From contig JADKDT010000005.1 in assembly GCA_016714465.1 (NCBI GenBank), positions 1 to 64,000 of the forward strand: DNA of 64,000 nt, given 5' to 3'. The stretch is from Candidatus Brachythrix odensensis (GTDB lineage Bacteria; Chloroflexota; Anaerolineae; J036; Brachytrichaceae). Below the pieces are notes generated by a model, which made no database searches, was not told where the DNA came from, and saw only the letters and a program-made list of their open reading frames with translations. Shown one piece after another: positions 14,770-23,420 of this stretch. Made by a program: the position numbers and the translations under genes. Each line of letters starts with the position of its first letter. The first letter of the stretch is position 1.

Positions 14770-17366
14770 ACGCCATCCTCGCCCTGCAGTCCTCCGGCGC
14801 AACGCTGGCGACGGCGGGCGGAAAGGGCGCGAATCTGGCCGCCCTGGCCCGGGCGGGATTTGATGTGCCGCCCGGCTTCATTCTGACGACCGAGGCGTAT
14901 CGCGCCTTTGTCGTGCGTAACGAGATCGGCCCGCTCGTTGCGGCGATTGGCGCCGGCGTGGATGCGACAAACCCGGTCGCGCTCGAGACCGCCTCGGCCC
15001 GCATCCGGGCCCGCTTTGCGGCCGGGGTGATGCCCGAGACGATCGGGGCGGACATCGAGGCAGCTTTGGCCGGCCTGGGTCCGGGCGCGCGCGTGGCGGT
15101 CCGTTCCTCGGCCACCGCCGAAGACCTGCCCGGCCTGTCCTTCGCCGGCCAGCAGGACACTTTTCTCAACGTGCTCGGCGCGTCAAACGTGCGCGCGGCC
15201 GTGGTCCAGTGCTGGTCGAGCCTGTGGACGGCCCGAGCGATGGGGTATCGCGCCCGTAATCGGATCGACCCGGCCGGGATCGCCCTGGCCGTCGTCGTGC
15301 AGGTCATGGTCGACGCCGAGGCCTCCGGGGTGATGTTCACCGCCAACCCGCTGAGCGGGCATCGCGGCGAGTGCGTCATCGACGCCACCTTTGGGCTGGG
15401 CGAGGCGTTGGTCGCCGGGCTGGTCACCCCCGACCACATCGTCGTTGAGCGCCGCACCGGCAGGATCCACACCCACAAACTGGGGGCCAAGGCCCTGGCC
15501 ATCCGCCCGCTGCCCGGCGGCGGCACGACCCAGACAGCCGAACCGGGCGCGGCGGAGCAGGCCGCGTTGCGTGAGACCGACATTGCGGCCCTGGTCGCCA
15601 TTGGCGAGCGGGCCGAGGTTCTCTTTGGCGGGCCGCAGGATCTCGAGTGGGCGCGGGTCGGCGGGGTCATGCAGGTGCTGCAGTCGCGGCCGATCACGAC
15701 CCTGTATCCGCTGCCCGAGCCGCGCTTGCCGGAAGATGGCGGACCGCGGGTCTATCTCAGCTTCAACGCCGTGCAGGGCATCGCCGCGCCGTTTTCGCCC
15801 ATGGGCGCGAGCGTGATCGAGACGTTTCTGGATGGCGTGCTCAGCGGGGTGGGCGTCACGGCCAACCCGCGCACGCTGCTGCCCCGGGCGGGGGGCCGGC
15901 TGTATATCGACATGACCGCCCTCGTCCGCGATCCGCTGCTGCGCCGGGTGGCGCTCGTCATCATGGCCCGGGCCGACCCGGCCGCCCGCACGGTGACGCT
16001 GCGGATGCAGCGCGAGGGGCGCCTACCCGAACACCGGGTCATGACCCCGGGGCGGATCGCCGGGCGCGTGCTCATGGCGCTGCGTTTTCTGCCGAGCGTC
16101 GCCCGCCTCATGCGCCACCCCGAGACCGAGATGACGGCTCGTCTGGCCCGGACCGAGGCTGTGGTGGCGGCCGCCCAGCGCGCGGCTGAAACGGCCGGCA
16201 GCCTCGCCGAGTTGCTGGCCGCGTTGCGCGCCCACTTCAGCGGGCTGCTGAGCACCCTCGCCCTCGAGCTCGCGGCGCCGGTTGCGGCGGGCTTCGCCCT
16301 GCTGAGCGCGATGGATCGCTGGCTCCACGCCTGGCTGAAGGAATCTGGAGCGCCCTCCCTGCGGCTGATGCGCGGCGTGCGCAACACAACGACCGACATG
16401 AACCTGCGCCTGTGGGAAGCTGCCCAACAGATCCGGTCAAACCCCGCGGCGCGGAGCGCGGCTCTGGCCGGTTTTCTGTCCCGTTACGGCATGCGCGGGG
16501 CGGGCGAGCTTGACATCGCCGCGCCCCGCTGGCGAGACGATCCGGCCGCGTTGAATCAAACGCTCGACAGCTATCTGCGACTCGACGACCCGGAAGCGGC
16601 GCCAGACGCGGTGTTCGCCCGCGGCACGCGCGAGGCCGCGGCGCTGGCGGAGGAGCTGATCGCGCGGGCGCGGGCCAGCCACCCGCTCCTGGGCCGGATG
16701 CGCGCGCGCCTGCTGCGCTTCGCCCTCGGCCGGGCTCGCCTGTTCACCGCCCATCGCGAGACGCCCAAACAGCGCATGATCGAGGTCATCGGCGCGTTTC
16801 GGCAGGCCCTGCTGCGCCAGGGCGAAACGCTCGCCGCGGGCGGACTTCTGTCGCGGGCGGACGATGTTTTTTGGCTGCCCCTCACGGCGCTGGACGGGAT
16901 CGCTGCGGGCGGCACGATCGATCTGAAGGCCGTGGCGGCTGAAGCGCGCGCCGCACATGCAGCCCAGTCGGCCTGGCCGCGCTTCCCGCGGGTGATGCTC
17001 AGCACCGGCGAATCGTTCTACGGCTCGGTTGACATCGCCAATGACGACCCCAACATGCTGCTCGGAGACGGCGTCTCGCCGGGCGTAGCCGAGGGACTGG
17101 CCCGGGTCATCAGCGATCCGCGAACCGAGCGGCTCGAACCGGGCGAGATCCTGGTGTGCGTGGGCACCGACCCGGGCTGGACGCCGCTCTTTCTGGCCGC
17201 CCGCGGGCTGGTGACCGAGGTCGGCGGGATGATCACCCACGGCAGCGTGGTCGCCCGCGAGTATGGCATCCCGGCCGTGGTCGGGGTCGAGGCCGCGACC
17301 ACCCGGATCAGGACCGGGCAGCGCATCCGGATCGACGGCGCGAGCGGGCGGGTGACACTTTTCTGA
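14766..17366 (+). CDS. Rifampin-phosphotransferase-like PEP-synthase-fold dikinase
   Basis: An 866-residue protein with the three-part layout of rifampin phosphotransferase. First an N-terminal ATP-grasp domain: GGKGANLAALARAGFDVPPGF, RSSATAEDLPGLSFAGQQDT, ASGVMFTANPLSG, FGLGEALVAGLV, GPQDLEWARVGGVMQVLQSR. Then a central substrate-binding domain, and last the swivelling His domain GGMITHGSVVAREYGIPAVV. The phospho-carrier His is residue 825, the number I recall for the Listeria enzyme. Family enzymes use ATP to form a phospho-His intermediate and release AMP and phosphate. PEP synthase and PPDK share the fold but end in a PEP-binding TIM barrel that is missing here. Coupling to fabF-fabH hints at a substrate other than rifampin (inference). 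Confidence 0.82.
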   Translation: MNAILALQSSGATLATAGGKGANLAALARAGFDVPPGFILTTEAYRAFVVRNEIGPLVAAIGAGVDATNPVALETASARIRARFAAGVMPETIGADIEAALAGLGPGARVAVRSSATAEDLPGLSFAGQQDTFLNVLGASNVRAAVVQCWSSLWTARAMGYRARNRIDPAGIALAVVVQVMVDAEASGVMFTANPLSGHRGECVIDATFGLGEALVAGLVTPDHIVVERRTGRIHTHKLGAKALAIRPLPGGGTTQTAEPGAAEQAALRETDIAALVAIGERAEVLFGGPQDLEWARVGGVMQVLQSRPITTLYPLPEPRLPEDGGPRVYLSFNAVQGIAAPFSPMGASVIETFLDGVLSGVGVTANPRTLLPRAGGRLYIDMTALVRDPLLRRVALVIMARADPAARTVTLRMQREGRLPEHRVMTPGRIAGRVLMALRFLPSVARLMRHPETEMTARLARTEAVVAAAQRAAETAGSLAELLAALRAHFSGLLSTLALELAAPVAAGFALLSAMDRWLHAWLKESGAPSLRLMRGVRNTTTDMNLRLWEAAQQIRSNPAARSAALAGFLSRYGMRGAGELDIAAPRWRDDPAALNQTLDSYLRLDDPEAAPDAVFARGTREAAALAEELIARARASHPLLGRMRARLLRFALGRARLFTAHRETPKQRMIEVIGAFRQALLRQGETLAAGGLLSRADDVFWLPLTALDGIAAGGTIDLKAVAAEARAAHAAQSAWPRFPRVMLSTGESFYGSVDIANDDPNMLLGDGVSPGVAEGLARVISDPRTERLEPGEILVCVGTDPGWTPLFLAARGLVTEVGGMITHGSVVAREYGIPAVVGVEAATTRIRTGQRIRIDGASGRVTLF

Positions 17367-17392
17367 CCACCCCGCACCAAATGGGTCTTTGG

Positions 17393-17430
17393 AAACGACA
17401 TTCCCCCGGCTCCGCCGGGGAATGTCGTTT
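17393..17430. terminator. Hairpin between convergent genes (CCCCCGGC-tcc-GCCGGGG core)
   Basis: AAACGACATTCCCCCGGC pairs with GCCGGGGAATGTCGTTT around TCC with one bulged base. It lies between the dikinase gene and the convergent EamA gene and probably ends both transcripts. The core is shared with hairpins at 26449 and 30219. Confidence 0.7.
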
Positions 17431-17437
17431 GCAAAAA

Positions 17438-18277
17438 TCACAGGGCGACCAGCACGATCGCGATCACCGCGATCACAATTCCGATCACCTGGGGTCTGCG
17501 CAGTCGCTCATGCAGGATGGTCAATGCCAGGGTGATGGTCGAGACCGGATAGAGCGAGGACAGCACGGCCGCCACATCGATCCGCCCGGCCCGGGCGGCG
17601 AACGTGTATAGCGCATTCCCCAGCGCATCCATCACCCCGGCCCCGAGCATCTCGGCCCAGGCCCGCCGATCACGGGGGAGGCTGGCCCGGTTGATCAGCG
17701 CCGCCGTCCACGACAGCAGGGCCGAGGTCGTGCGGGCTGCCGCCAGCGCCCACAATGCCACGGCCCCGTTGGCCCGGGTGATGAGGATCAAGAATGCGCC
17801 AAAGCCGATCCCGCTGATCAAGGCCAGACCCAGCCCGGCCGGGCGGCCGGCCGCGCGCGGGGCGCTCGAGATCAGGGCGATGGCGATCAGGGCCAGGCCA
17901 AAGCCGGTCAGGGTGATCGCCGCCGGCGCGCCGAGGACGAGCGCGCCATATACCGCCGGGATGCCGGCCGAGAGCACCGCCGTGATGGGGGCCACGATGC
18001 CCATCTGCCCGATGGCGAGCGCCCGATACAGGCTTGCAATGCCGATCACACCGCACAGGCCCGCGGCGGCCCCCCAGCCCAGGTCGGCCAGGGCGGGCGC
18101 GGGCTGGCCGGCGGCCAGGGCAAGCACAACGATCAGGATCAATCCAGACGTCTGGGCGACGGCGGTGACGACCAGAGCATTGGCCCGCCGCGAGGCGAGC
18201 CCGCCAAAGAAGTCGCCGGTGCCCCAGGCCAGCGCGGACAGCAGGCCCAGGACGATGCTGAGAGTCGGGTTGGGCAT
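17438..18277 (-). CDS. EamA/DMT-family membrane transporter
   Basis: A 279-residue drug/metabolite transporter with about ten predicted membrane helices in two EamA repeats: LSIVLGLLSALAWGTGDFFGGLAS opens repeat 1 and GLGLALISGIGFGAFLILITRANG opens repeat 2. The repeat-2 end motif SSLYPVSTITLALTILHERL is the hallmark [SLxPV...xExL] of the family. Substrate not predictable (amino acids, nucleosides and drugs are all known). Promoter TATACT lies 11 bases before the ATG at 18277. Transcribed alone from the minus strand, 35 bases after the start-side neighbour's stop. Confidence 0.88.
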   Translation of the reverse strand: MPNPTLSIVLGLLSALAWGTGDFFGGLASRRANALVVTAVAQTSGLILIVVLALAAGQPAPALADLGWGAAAGLCGVIGIASLYRALAIGQMGIVAPITAVLSAGIPAVYGALVLGAPAAITLTGFGLALIAIALISSAPRAAGRPAGLGLALISGIGFGAFLILITRANGAVALWALAAARTTSALLSWTAALINRASLPRDRRAWAEMLGAGVMDALGNALYTFAARAGRIDVAAVLSSLYPVSTITLALTILHERLRRPQVIGIVIAVIAIVLVAL

Positions 18278-18288
18278 GAGCGCCGGCG

Positions 18289-18294
18289 AGTATA
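18289..18294 (-). promoter_or_regulatory. -10-like TATACT box of the EamA gene
   Basis: On the minus strand, TATACT is followed by 11 bases and the ATG at 18277; no Shine-Dalgarno sequence. Confidence 0.5.
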
Positions 18295-18311
18295 GCGGCG
18301 GGGCCTTTGGC

Positions 18312-18863
18312 TTATCGAGGTCGCTTTGCCTTCAGCGGCGCGCCGTAGATCTCGATCTCCTTCTCCCGCCGGGTCGCGCGGGCCTGGCGCATGGCCTCGC
18401 GCAAGCCCAGGCGTTCGACCGAAAACGTCGCCCGCATCGTCTTGTCGGGGGTGGGATTCCACGACACCTCGATGATGCGCCGGGCTACGGGCCGGCCATC
18501 CCGCGCGCGGGTGCGCACGATGATGTCGCGAATGCCTGTTTCGCGCCGGCCCTTTGCAGGCGGCCGAACCCGCCGCTCGGTTCGGACCTTGCCCAGCCGC
18601 GCTTCGGCCGCGTCGCGCCAGCGCCGCGCAGCCAGCCACCCTTCGAGCATCCCGGCCCGCGCGTCGGGAAAATAGCGGCTCTCGGTCACGCCCCGCCAGC
18701 GCACGCGGACCTGCCAGCCATGCCGCGGTCCGCTGCGGGTGTCCACCCGGGTGACGCTCTTGCGCTCCGGGAATTGCCCGCGCACGCCGGCGGGGTTGAA
18801 GCGCGCCGCGGCGCGCTCGGCCCTGCCCAGCGCCGCCGCCGACAGGCTAAATTCGTCGTTCAT
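18312..18863 (-). CDS. Uncharacterised basic protein with two AP2-like segments
   Basis: A 183-residue, strongly Arg-rich protein. Two segments resemble each other and the AP2/ERF DNA-binding fold found in phage and mobile-element proteins: VRVRWRGVTESRYFPDARAG...ARRWRDAAEARL (~52-90), and IEVSWNPTPDKTMRATFSVERLG...REAMRQARATRREKE (~125-170). Each is a strand pair ending in (Y/F)F/FS followed by a helix with A..xxR.xE. The AP2 suggestion is an inference from this pattern and would need a profile search. The gene overlaps the end of the downstream-oriented GNAT gene by four bases (ATGA-type), so it is the second gene of that two-gene unit. Confidence 0.6.
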   Translation of the reverse strand: MNDEFSLSAAALGRAERAAARFNPAGVRGQFPERKSVTRVDTRSGPRHGWQVRVRWRGVTESRYFPDARAGMLEGWLAARRWRDAAEARLGKVRTERRVRPPAKGRRETGIRDIIVRTRARDGRPVARRIIEVSWNPTPDKTMRATFSVERLGLREAMRQARATRREKEIEIYGAPLKAKRPR

Positions 18864-19819
18864 CCCAGGCGCTTGGTCATGCCCACATACTCACGGAACT
18901 TGCGGAATCCGAACTTGGCATAGAAGTCGGTGAGCGACGTCCAGTCGATGATGCAGCCCCGCCCGCCGCGCGCGCGCAGCGAGGCCAGGGCGGTATTGAT
19001 GGCCAGCGCGGCGTAGCCCTTGCCGCGCAGGGTCTCGCTGGTGCCCAACGGACCCGCTTGAGCCCACGGCCGGGGCAGCGTGTTCATGTAGAAGCGATCG
19101 AGCGGCCGGAGCGAGTCGGCCATCGTCGTCATGCAGAAGGCCTCGATCCGGGGCGCGCCGCTGTCCGGCGTAATCAAGACCGCATAATCCGAGATTTTCC
19201 CGCCCTCGCGCAGATGTTCGTCATACTCGTACAGCCAGCGGCCGGGGAATGCCCGGACGAAGAACTCCCGAAGCGCAGCTTCCTCGCCTGGCTGCGCCAT
19301 GCGCGCCTCGACCCCCGCAGGCGCTTCGCCCGCGCTGCCGTGATACGGGCGAAGGATGGCCAGATCCGCAGCGACGTCCCAGTCGGGCTTGCCCACCTCA
19401 AAACGGCGGTGGGTGAACCAATCGGGCCGCCCCAGTTCGCGCGGATAGCCGGGCAGAAACGGGCGCAGGCTCCCGCCCAGGCGGGCAAAGGTGCAGCCCT
19501 GGCCGAGCAGCCAGTCCTCCGCCCACGCCAGCAGCGCCGCGCCCGCGCCCGCGCGCTGGGTGGCAGGCTCCACCGCGATGCTGTCAATCCAGCCGCTCTT
19601 GCCCTGCGCGCTCGCGATGACATAACCGACCTCATTCCCGTCCCCGTCAACGGCAAATCGGCCGGCCTGGGTGGCGCCGCTCGCCCTGCCCAGATTGAAC
19701 TGCGCCAGGCGCGGCGTAATATCCAACGTATGACTGCCAGTCATGGCGTTGCAGGCGTCGTTCCAAATTCGGGCGATGGCCTGGTGATGGGCGGGATTGG
19801 AAGGGGCTATCGGAATCAT
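18860..19819 (-). CDS. Tandem-GNAT N-acetyltransferase
   Basis: A 319-residue protein with two GNAT halves. The first has VGYVIASAQGKSGWIDSIAVEPATQRAGAGAALLAWAEDWL, with QRAGAGAAL as the acetyl-CoA loop. The second has LGTSETLRGKGYAALAINTALASLRARGGRGCIIDWTSLTDFYAKFGFRKFREY, again with RGKGYA and the terminal YxKFGF of GNATs. Double-GNAT proteins include mycothiol synthase and various antibiotic-modifying enzymes; here the substrate is unknown. First gene of a unit with the AP2-like protein. A pyrimidine-rich hairpin (19856-19919) lies upstream. Confidence 0.85.
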   Translation of the reverse strand: MIPIAPSNPAHHQAIARIWNDACNAMTGSHTLDITPRLAQFNLGRASGATQAGRFAVDGDGNEVGYVIASAQGKSGWIDSIAVEPATQRAGAGAALLAWAEDWLLGQGCTFARLGGSLRPFLPGYPRELGRPDWFTHRRFEVGKPDWDVAADLAILRPYHGSAGEAPAGVEARMAQPGEEAALREFFVRAFPGRWLYEYDEHLREGGKISDYAVLITPDSGAPRIEAFCMTTMADSLRPLDRFYMNTLPRPWAQAGPLGTSETLRGKGYAALAINTALASLRARGGRGCIIDWTSLTDFYAKFGFRKFREYVGMTKRLG

Positions 19820-19855
19820 GGATCAGTCGTACCTCGGGCGGTTCTTTGTTTTATC

Positions 19856-19919
19856 AACAGAAGAAAGGAAGAAGGAAGGAATCTGATGTCTATTTTCTTC
19901 CTTCTTCCCTTCTTCTGTT
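19856..19919. repeat. Purine/pyrimidine hairpin (AACAGAAGAAAGGAAGAAGG)
   Basis: AACAGAAGAAAGGAAGAAGG AAGGA pairs imperfectly with TCTTCCTTCTTCCCTTCTTC TGTT. It is unusual in this GC-rich DNA. A related pyrimidine tract (CTTCCTTTCTTCTCTTCTTC TGTT) sits at 23971-23994. Confidence 0.6.
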
Positions 19920-19931
19920 AAGAGCGATCAA

Positions 19932-20768
19932 TCAGGTCCCGCGCAACTGCGGATCGAGCGCGTCGCGCAGGCCGTCGCCCAGCATATTAAACCCGAGCAC
20001 CGCCAGCATGATCGCGGCGCCGGGGAAGATGGCCAGCCAGGGCGCATACTCCATGTCGCGCCGGCTTTCGCTCAACATGCCCCCCCACGACGGCTCGGGG
20101 GGTTGGGTGCCCAGACCCAGGAAGCTGAGCGAAGCTTCGAGCAGGATCGCCCAGGCCAGGGCCAGGCTGATCTGCACGATGATCGGCGCGGCGATATTGG
20201 GCAGCACGTGTCTCAACATGATGCGCCAGGTCGAGGCGCCTTGCGCCTGGGCCGCCGTCACATACTCTTTGGTCTTGATTACCAGGGTCGGCGCGCGGGC
20301 CACCCGGGCGAAGATTGGCAGATAGACAATCGCGATGGCGTAGATGGTGTTTTGCGCGCCCATGCCAAGGGCCGACACGATCGCCAGCGCCAACAGCAGC
20401 GGCGGAAAGGCAAACAGCAGATCCACCAGCCGCATCAGGAGTGTGTCAAGCAAGCCGCCCGCGTATCCGGCCAGCAGGCCGATCGCGGTGCCCGCCAGCG
20501 ACGCCAGGGCCACCGCCAGGACCGCCACCCGCAACGAGTTCGTCGCGCCGCGCATCAGCCGGCTGAGCATGTCTCGCCCCAGGATGTCGGTGCCCAGGGC
20601 ATAGGCGCCGCCCGGCGGCAGCATCATGTCCAACGGTCGTTGCGACAAAGCAGGGAAGGGCGCCAGGTTGGTTGAGAAGAGCGCGATCACCAGCATGAGC
20701 ACGCAGATGATCAGCCCGACAACGGTGCCCGGCGAGCGCCACACCCGGGGAATGCGCAGGCGGGTCAT
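19932..20768 (-). CDS. dppC: Peptide ABC transporter permease (DppC/OppC type)
   Basis: A 278-residue inner-membrane permease of the peptide/nickel (PepT) importer family. N-terminal SPGTVVGLIICVLMLVIALF helix, GTDILGRDMLSRLMRGATNSL (the DppC 'GTDxxGRDxxSR' signature), then about five helices with the EAA loop EYVTAAQAQGASTWRIMLRHVLPN, which contacts the ATPase subunit, and SFLGLGTQPPEPSWGGML near the end. The open frame runs further upstream inside dppB. ATG 20768 is chosen because it overlaps the dppB stop (ATGA) and gives the normal N-terminus. The operon has no ATPase genes, so those must be elsewhere. Confidence 0.92.
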   Translation of the reverse strand: MTRLRIPRVWRSPGTVVGLIICVLMLVIALFSTNLAPFPALSQRPLDMMLPPGGAYALGTDILGRDMLSRLMRGATNSLRVAVLAVALASLAGTAIGLLAGYAGGLLDTLLMRLVDLLFAFPPLLLALAIVSALGMGAQNTIYAIAIVYLPIFARVARAPTLVIKTKEYVTAAQAQGASTWRIMLRHVLPNIAAPIIVQISLALAWAILLEASLSFLGLGTQPPEPSWGGMLSESRRDMEYAPWLAIFPGAAIMLAVLGFNMLGDGLRDALDPQLRGT

Positions 20769-21719
20769 CCGGTCCGCACCCGCGGATTGACCAGCGCATA
20801 GGCCAGATCGGCCAGCAGATTGATCACCAGAAAGTTGAAGGCGATGAAGAGGATGACGCCCTGGGTGACGGCATAGTCGCGCTGGCCAATCGCGTTTAGC
20901 AGCAGCCGCCCCAGCCCTGGCAGGGCGAAGACCTCCTCGATCACGATCGCCCCGCCCAGCAGATACCCGGCCTGGATCCCGACCAGGGTGATGATCGGCA
21001 GCAGCGCATTCCGCAGACAATGCTTGAGCACCACCGCCGACTCATGCAGACCCTTGCCGCGGGCGGTCCGGGCATAGTCCTGGCGCAACTCCTCGAGCAC
21101 CGCCGAGCGGGTTGTCCGCGCGATCGAGGCGGTCAGCCCCAGCCCGAGCGTCAGCGCCGGAAAAAGCATCTGCCCCAGGTTCACCCGCGCGGGTTTCGAA
21201 GAACGAGGTGTAGTCGCCCGAATTGGGCAGGGTCCGGAAGACCACCGACAGGACCAGGATGAATAGGGTGCCCAGCCAGAAGTTCGGGATCGCCAGCCCG
21301 AACAACGCAAACATCTGACCTGCGGCATCGGCCAGCGTGCCGCGCCGGGTGGCCGTGAACACCCCGATCGGAATGCCCAGGCTCAGCCCGATCAGCAGGG
21401 CCAGGATGCCCAGCTCAGCGGTGAGCGGAAAGCGGTTGAGGATTTCGCCCAGGACCGGTTTGCCGCTGCGGACTGATGTGCCGAGATTGCCCTGCACGGC
21501 ATTCCCCAGCCAGCTCACAAACTGCTCGGGGACCGACTTGTCCAGCCCGTAATACGCCCGCAAGGCCTGGGTCTGGGCCTCCGTCAGCAGCGCCGATGTC
21601 CCGATCTGGGCCGAGATGGTGTCGCCAGGGATCAGCCGCATCACCAGAAAAACGATCACCGCCACGCCGAAGAGCGTGGGGATGAACGAGATCAGGCGTT
21701 GGCCGAGAAAGCGGGACAT
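20765..21719 (-). CDS. dppB: Peptide ABC transporter permease (DppB/OppB type), one frameshift
   Basis: A permease of the PepT family. The first part reads MSRFLGQRLISFIPTLFGVAVIVFLVMRLIPGD (the DppB N-terminus) through PNFWLGTLFILVLSVVFRTLPNSGDYTSFF. Near 21185 the frame changes and continues as VNLGQMLFPALTLGLGLTASIARTTRSAVLEELRQDYARTARGKG, the DppB EAA-loop region, ending AYALVNPRVRTG. Both halves are intact, so about 317 residues were encoded. A single indel in the GC-rich run 21183-21195 explains the break. A 40-base perfect palindrome separates it from dppA. Confidence 0.85.
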
Positions 21720-21723
21720 GATA

Positions 21724-21763
21724 TTGGCGCGACCGGCAGCGCATGCGCTGCCGGTCGCGCCAA
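21724..21763. promoter_or_regulatory. Perfect 20-bp palindrome between dppA and dppB
   Basis: TTGGCGCGACCGGCAGCGCA followed by its exact complement TGCGCTGCCGGTCGCGCCAA. It sits right after the dppA stop within the operon. By analogy with intercistronic REP hairpins in other importer operons, it may protect dppA mRNA or attenuate permease expression, giving binding protein in excess. Confidence 0.7.
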
Positions 21764-21774
21764 ACTAGATTGGC

Positions 21775-23379
21775 TTACTTATCCATCCACACTTCGCGCA
21801 GATACAGAATTGATCCGTTTGAGAGCGGGGTGAAGTCCTTGACGAAGGTCTGGCCGGCGCGGTAGTCGTTGCCGGTGTAGAGCCACACCCACGGCGCCGC
21901 CTCAGCGAGCTTCTTCTGGATGTCGTTGTAGATCGCCTTGCGCGCGTTTGGATCGCTCACCGCGCGGCCCTGGTCCAACAGCTTGTCGATCTCGGGATCC
22001 TTGTAGCCAGCCACCTTGTTCAGGTTGCCGGTGCTGTGCCAGTAGCGATAGAACATCGCATCGGGATCGGGGTTGCCGCCGTTGAGGGCGATTGCCGCGT
22101 CGAAATCACCGTCCAGCCAGCGCTTGACATACACGCTGGTCTCGAGCGATTCGATCTCCATGTCGATATTGATCTTCTTCAGTTGAGCCTGGATGCTCTG
22201 GGCCTCGTTCACCGCGGTGGGCGGCTCGCCGGTGGCGGCGATGACCTTGAACTTGATGGCCGGGTTGCCGGCCGCCTTCATCAGGTCCATCGCCTTGGCC
22301 TCATCCTTCTTGTAGCAGAACAGGTCGGCCTGCGGCGCCGCATAGAACGGCGGAGTCGCCGGCGAGGTCACCACGCCATCGCCAAGCGCGGCGGTATTGA
22401 GGACCTCCTGGCGGTCGATGGCGCACGAGATCGCCTGGCGGACCTTGAGATCCTTGAACGCATCCCGGCTGGCGTTCAGTTGCAGCACGTGATACGACAG
22501 CGAGGTCGACTTCCAGGTCGTCAGGCCGGCTTCGGCCTTCGCCCGCGCGCCGACGCGCGGATCGTTGATGAACGCCCAGTCGAGGGTCTTGGCCCGCAGA
22601 CCGGCCAGGATCGTCGACTCGTCGGGGATCACCCGGAATTCGATCCCGTCCAGGCGGGGCAGATCCTTTAGCCAGAAGTCAGCATGGCGCTCGAGCTTGA
22701 GAACCTTGTCGGTCTCCCAGTTGGCGATCTTGAAGGCGCCCGTGCCGTTGCTTTCCTTGGCCGGGTCGGCCCCGCCGGTCACCCAGGCCTTGGACAGGAT
22801 GGCCGAGTTGATGTTGGTCATGGCCGCCGGCAGCGCGCCGTTGGCGGCCTTGAGCTTGAAGATCACGGTGTTGGCGTCCGGGGTCTCGATGCTGTCAACG
22901 CCGGCGAAAGTCGAGCGCGCGGCCGCGGCGGTCTTCTCATCGGCGATGCGCTCGAAGGTGTACTTGACGTCCTCCGAGGTCATGGCCTGGCCCTTGTGGA
23001 ACTTCACGCCCTTGCGCAGAACGATGGTCAGGGTCTTGGCGTCATCGCTCAGCTTGAACGATTCAGCCAGGTTCGGGATCACCTTCATGTCCTTGTCAAA
23101 GGTGAGCAGGGGGTCATAGACCAACTCGAGCATGCGGAACGAGGCGAAAGCCGTCTGCTTGTGCGGGTCGAGGCCCTTCATGTCCTCGGAGCGGGCGGCG
23201 ATCAGGGTGCCGCCTTTCTTGGGGCCGGTCGCCACCGGGACGGCCGTCGGCTTGGCGGGCGCGGCGGTGGCGGCGGGCGGGACAGCCGTCGGCGCGGTTG
23301 CGCCACAGGCCGCCAGCAGCAGGGCGGCCGCGGCACTCAGCAGCGCCGCATTGCGGATCGATCGGGTATGCGCAGTCAT
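21775..23379 (-). CDS. dppA: Peptide ABC transporter substrate-binding lipoprotein (SBP family 5)
   Basis: A 534-residue extracytoplasmic solute-binding protein of family 5. Lipoprotein signal: basic N-terminus, hydrophobic AALLSAAAALLLAAC with lipobox LLAAC, then a Pro/Ala/Thr-rich linker (TAVPPAATAAPAKPTAVPV). Family signatures: LVYDPLLTFDKDMKVIPNLAESF, LTIVLRKGVKFHKGQAMTSEDVKYTFERI, AISCAIDRQEVL, and WVWLYTGNDYRA near the C-terminus. It delivers peptides (or similar ligands) to the permease pair encoded downstream. ATG 23379 is preceded by AAAGGAG, one of the few clear ribosome binding sites in the window, as expected for an abundant exported protein. Confidence 0.92.
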   Translation of the reverse strand: MTAHTRSIRNAALLSAAAALLLAACGATAPTAVPPAATAAPAKPTAVPVATGPKKGGTLIAARSEDMKGLDPHKQTAFASFRMLELVYDPLLTFDKDMKVIPNLAESFKLSDDAKTLTIVLRKGVKFHKGQAMTSEDVKYTFERIADEKTAAAARSTFAGVDSIETPDANTVIFKLKAANGALPAAMTNINSAILSKAWVTGGADPAKESNGTGAFKIANWETDKVLKLERHADFWLKDLPRLDGIEFRVIPDESTILAGLRAKTLDWAFINDPRVGARAKAEAGLTTWKSTSLSYHVLQLNASRDAFKDLKVRQAISCAIDRQEVLNTAALGDGVVTSPATPPFYAAPQADLFCYKKDEAKAMDLMKAAGNPAIKFKVIAATGEPPTAVNEAQSIQAQLKKINIDMEIESLETSVYVKRWLDGDFDAAIALNGGNPDPDAMFYRYWHSTGNLNKVAGYKDPEIDKLLDQGRAVSDPNARKAIYNDIQKKLAEAAPWVWLYTGNDYRAGQTFVKDFTPLSNGSILYLREVWMDK

Positions 23380-23420
23380 GGGAACTCCTTTTGTTATGCG
23401 GCCGCCTTCACGCGGCCGCG

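Noticed and set aside
17604..18923. Plus-strand frame of 439 codons across EamA and the AP2-like gene
   Set aside because: Spans two genes and their gap, has no recognisable domain, and the minus strand encodes a clear transporter.
20769..21020. Upstream extension of dppC
   Set aside because: The extra codons are an out-of-frame reading of dppB; the true start overlaps the dppB stop.
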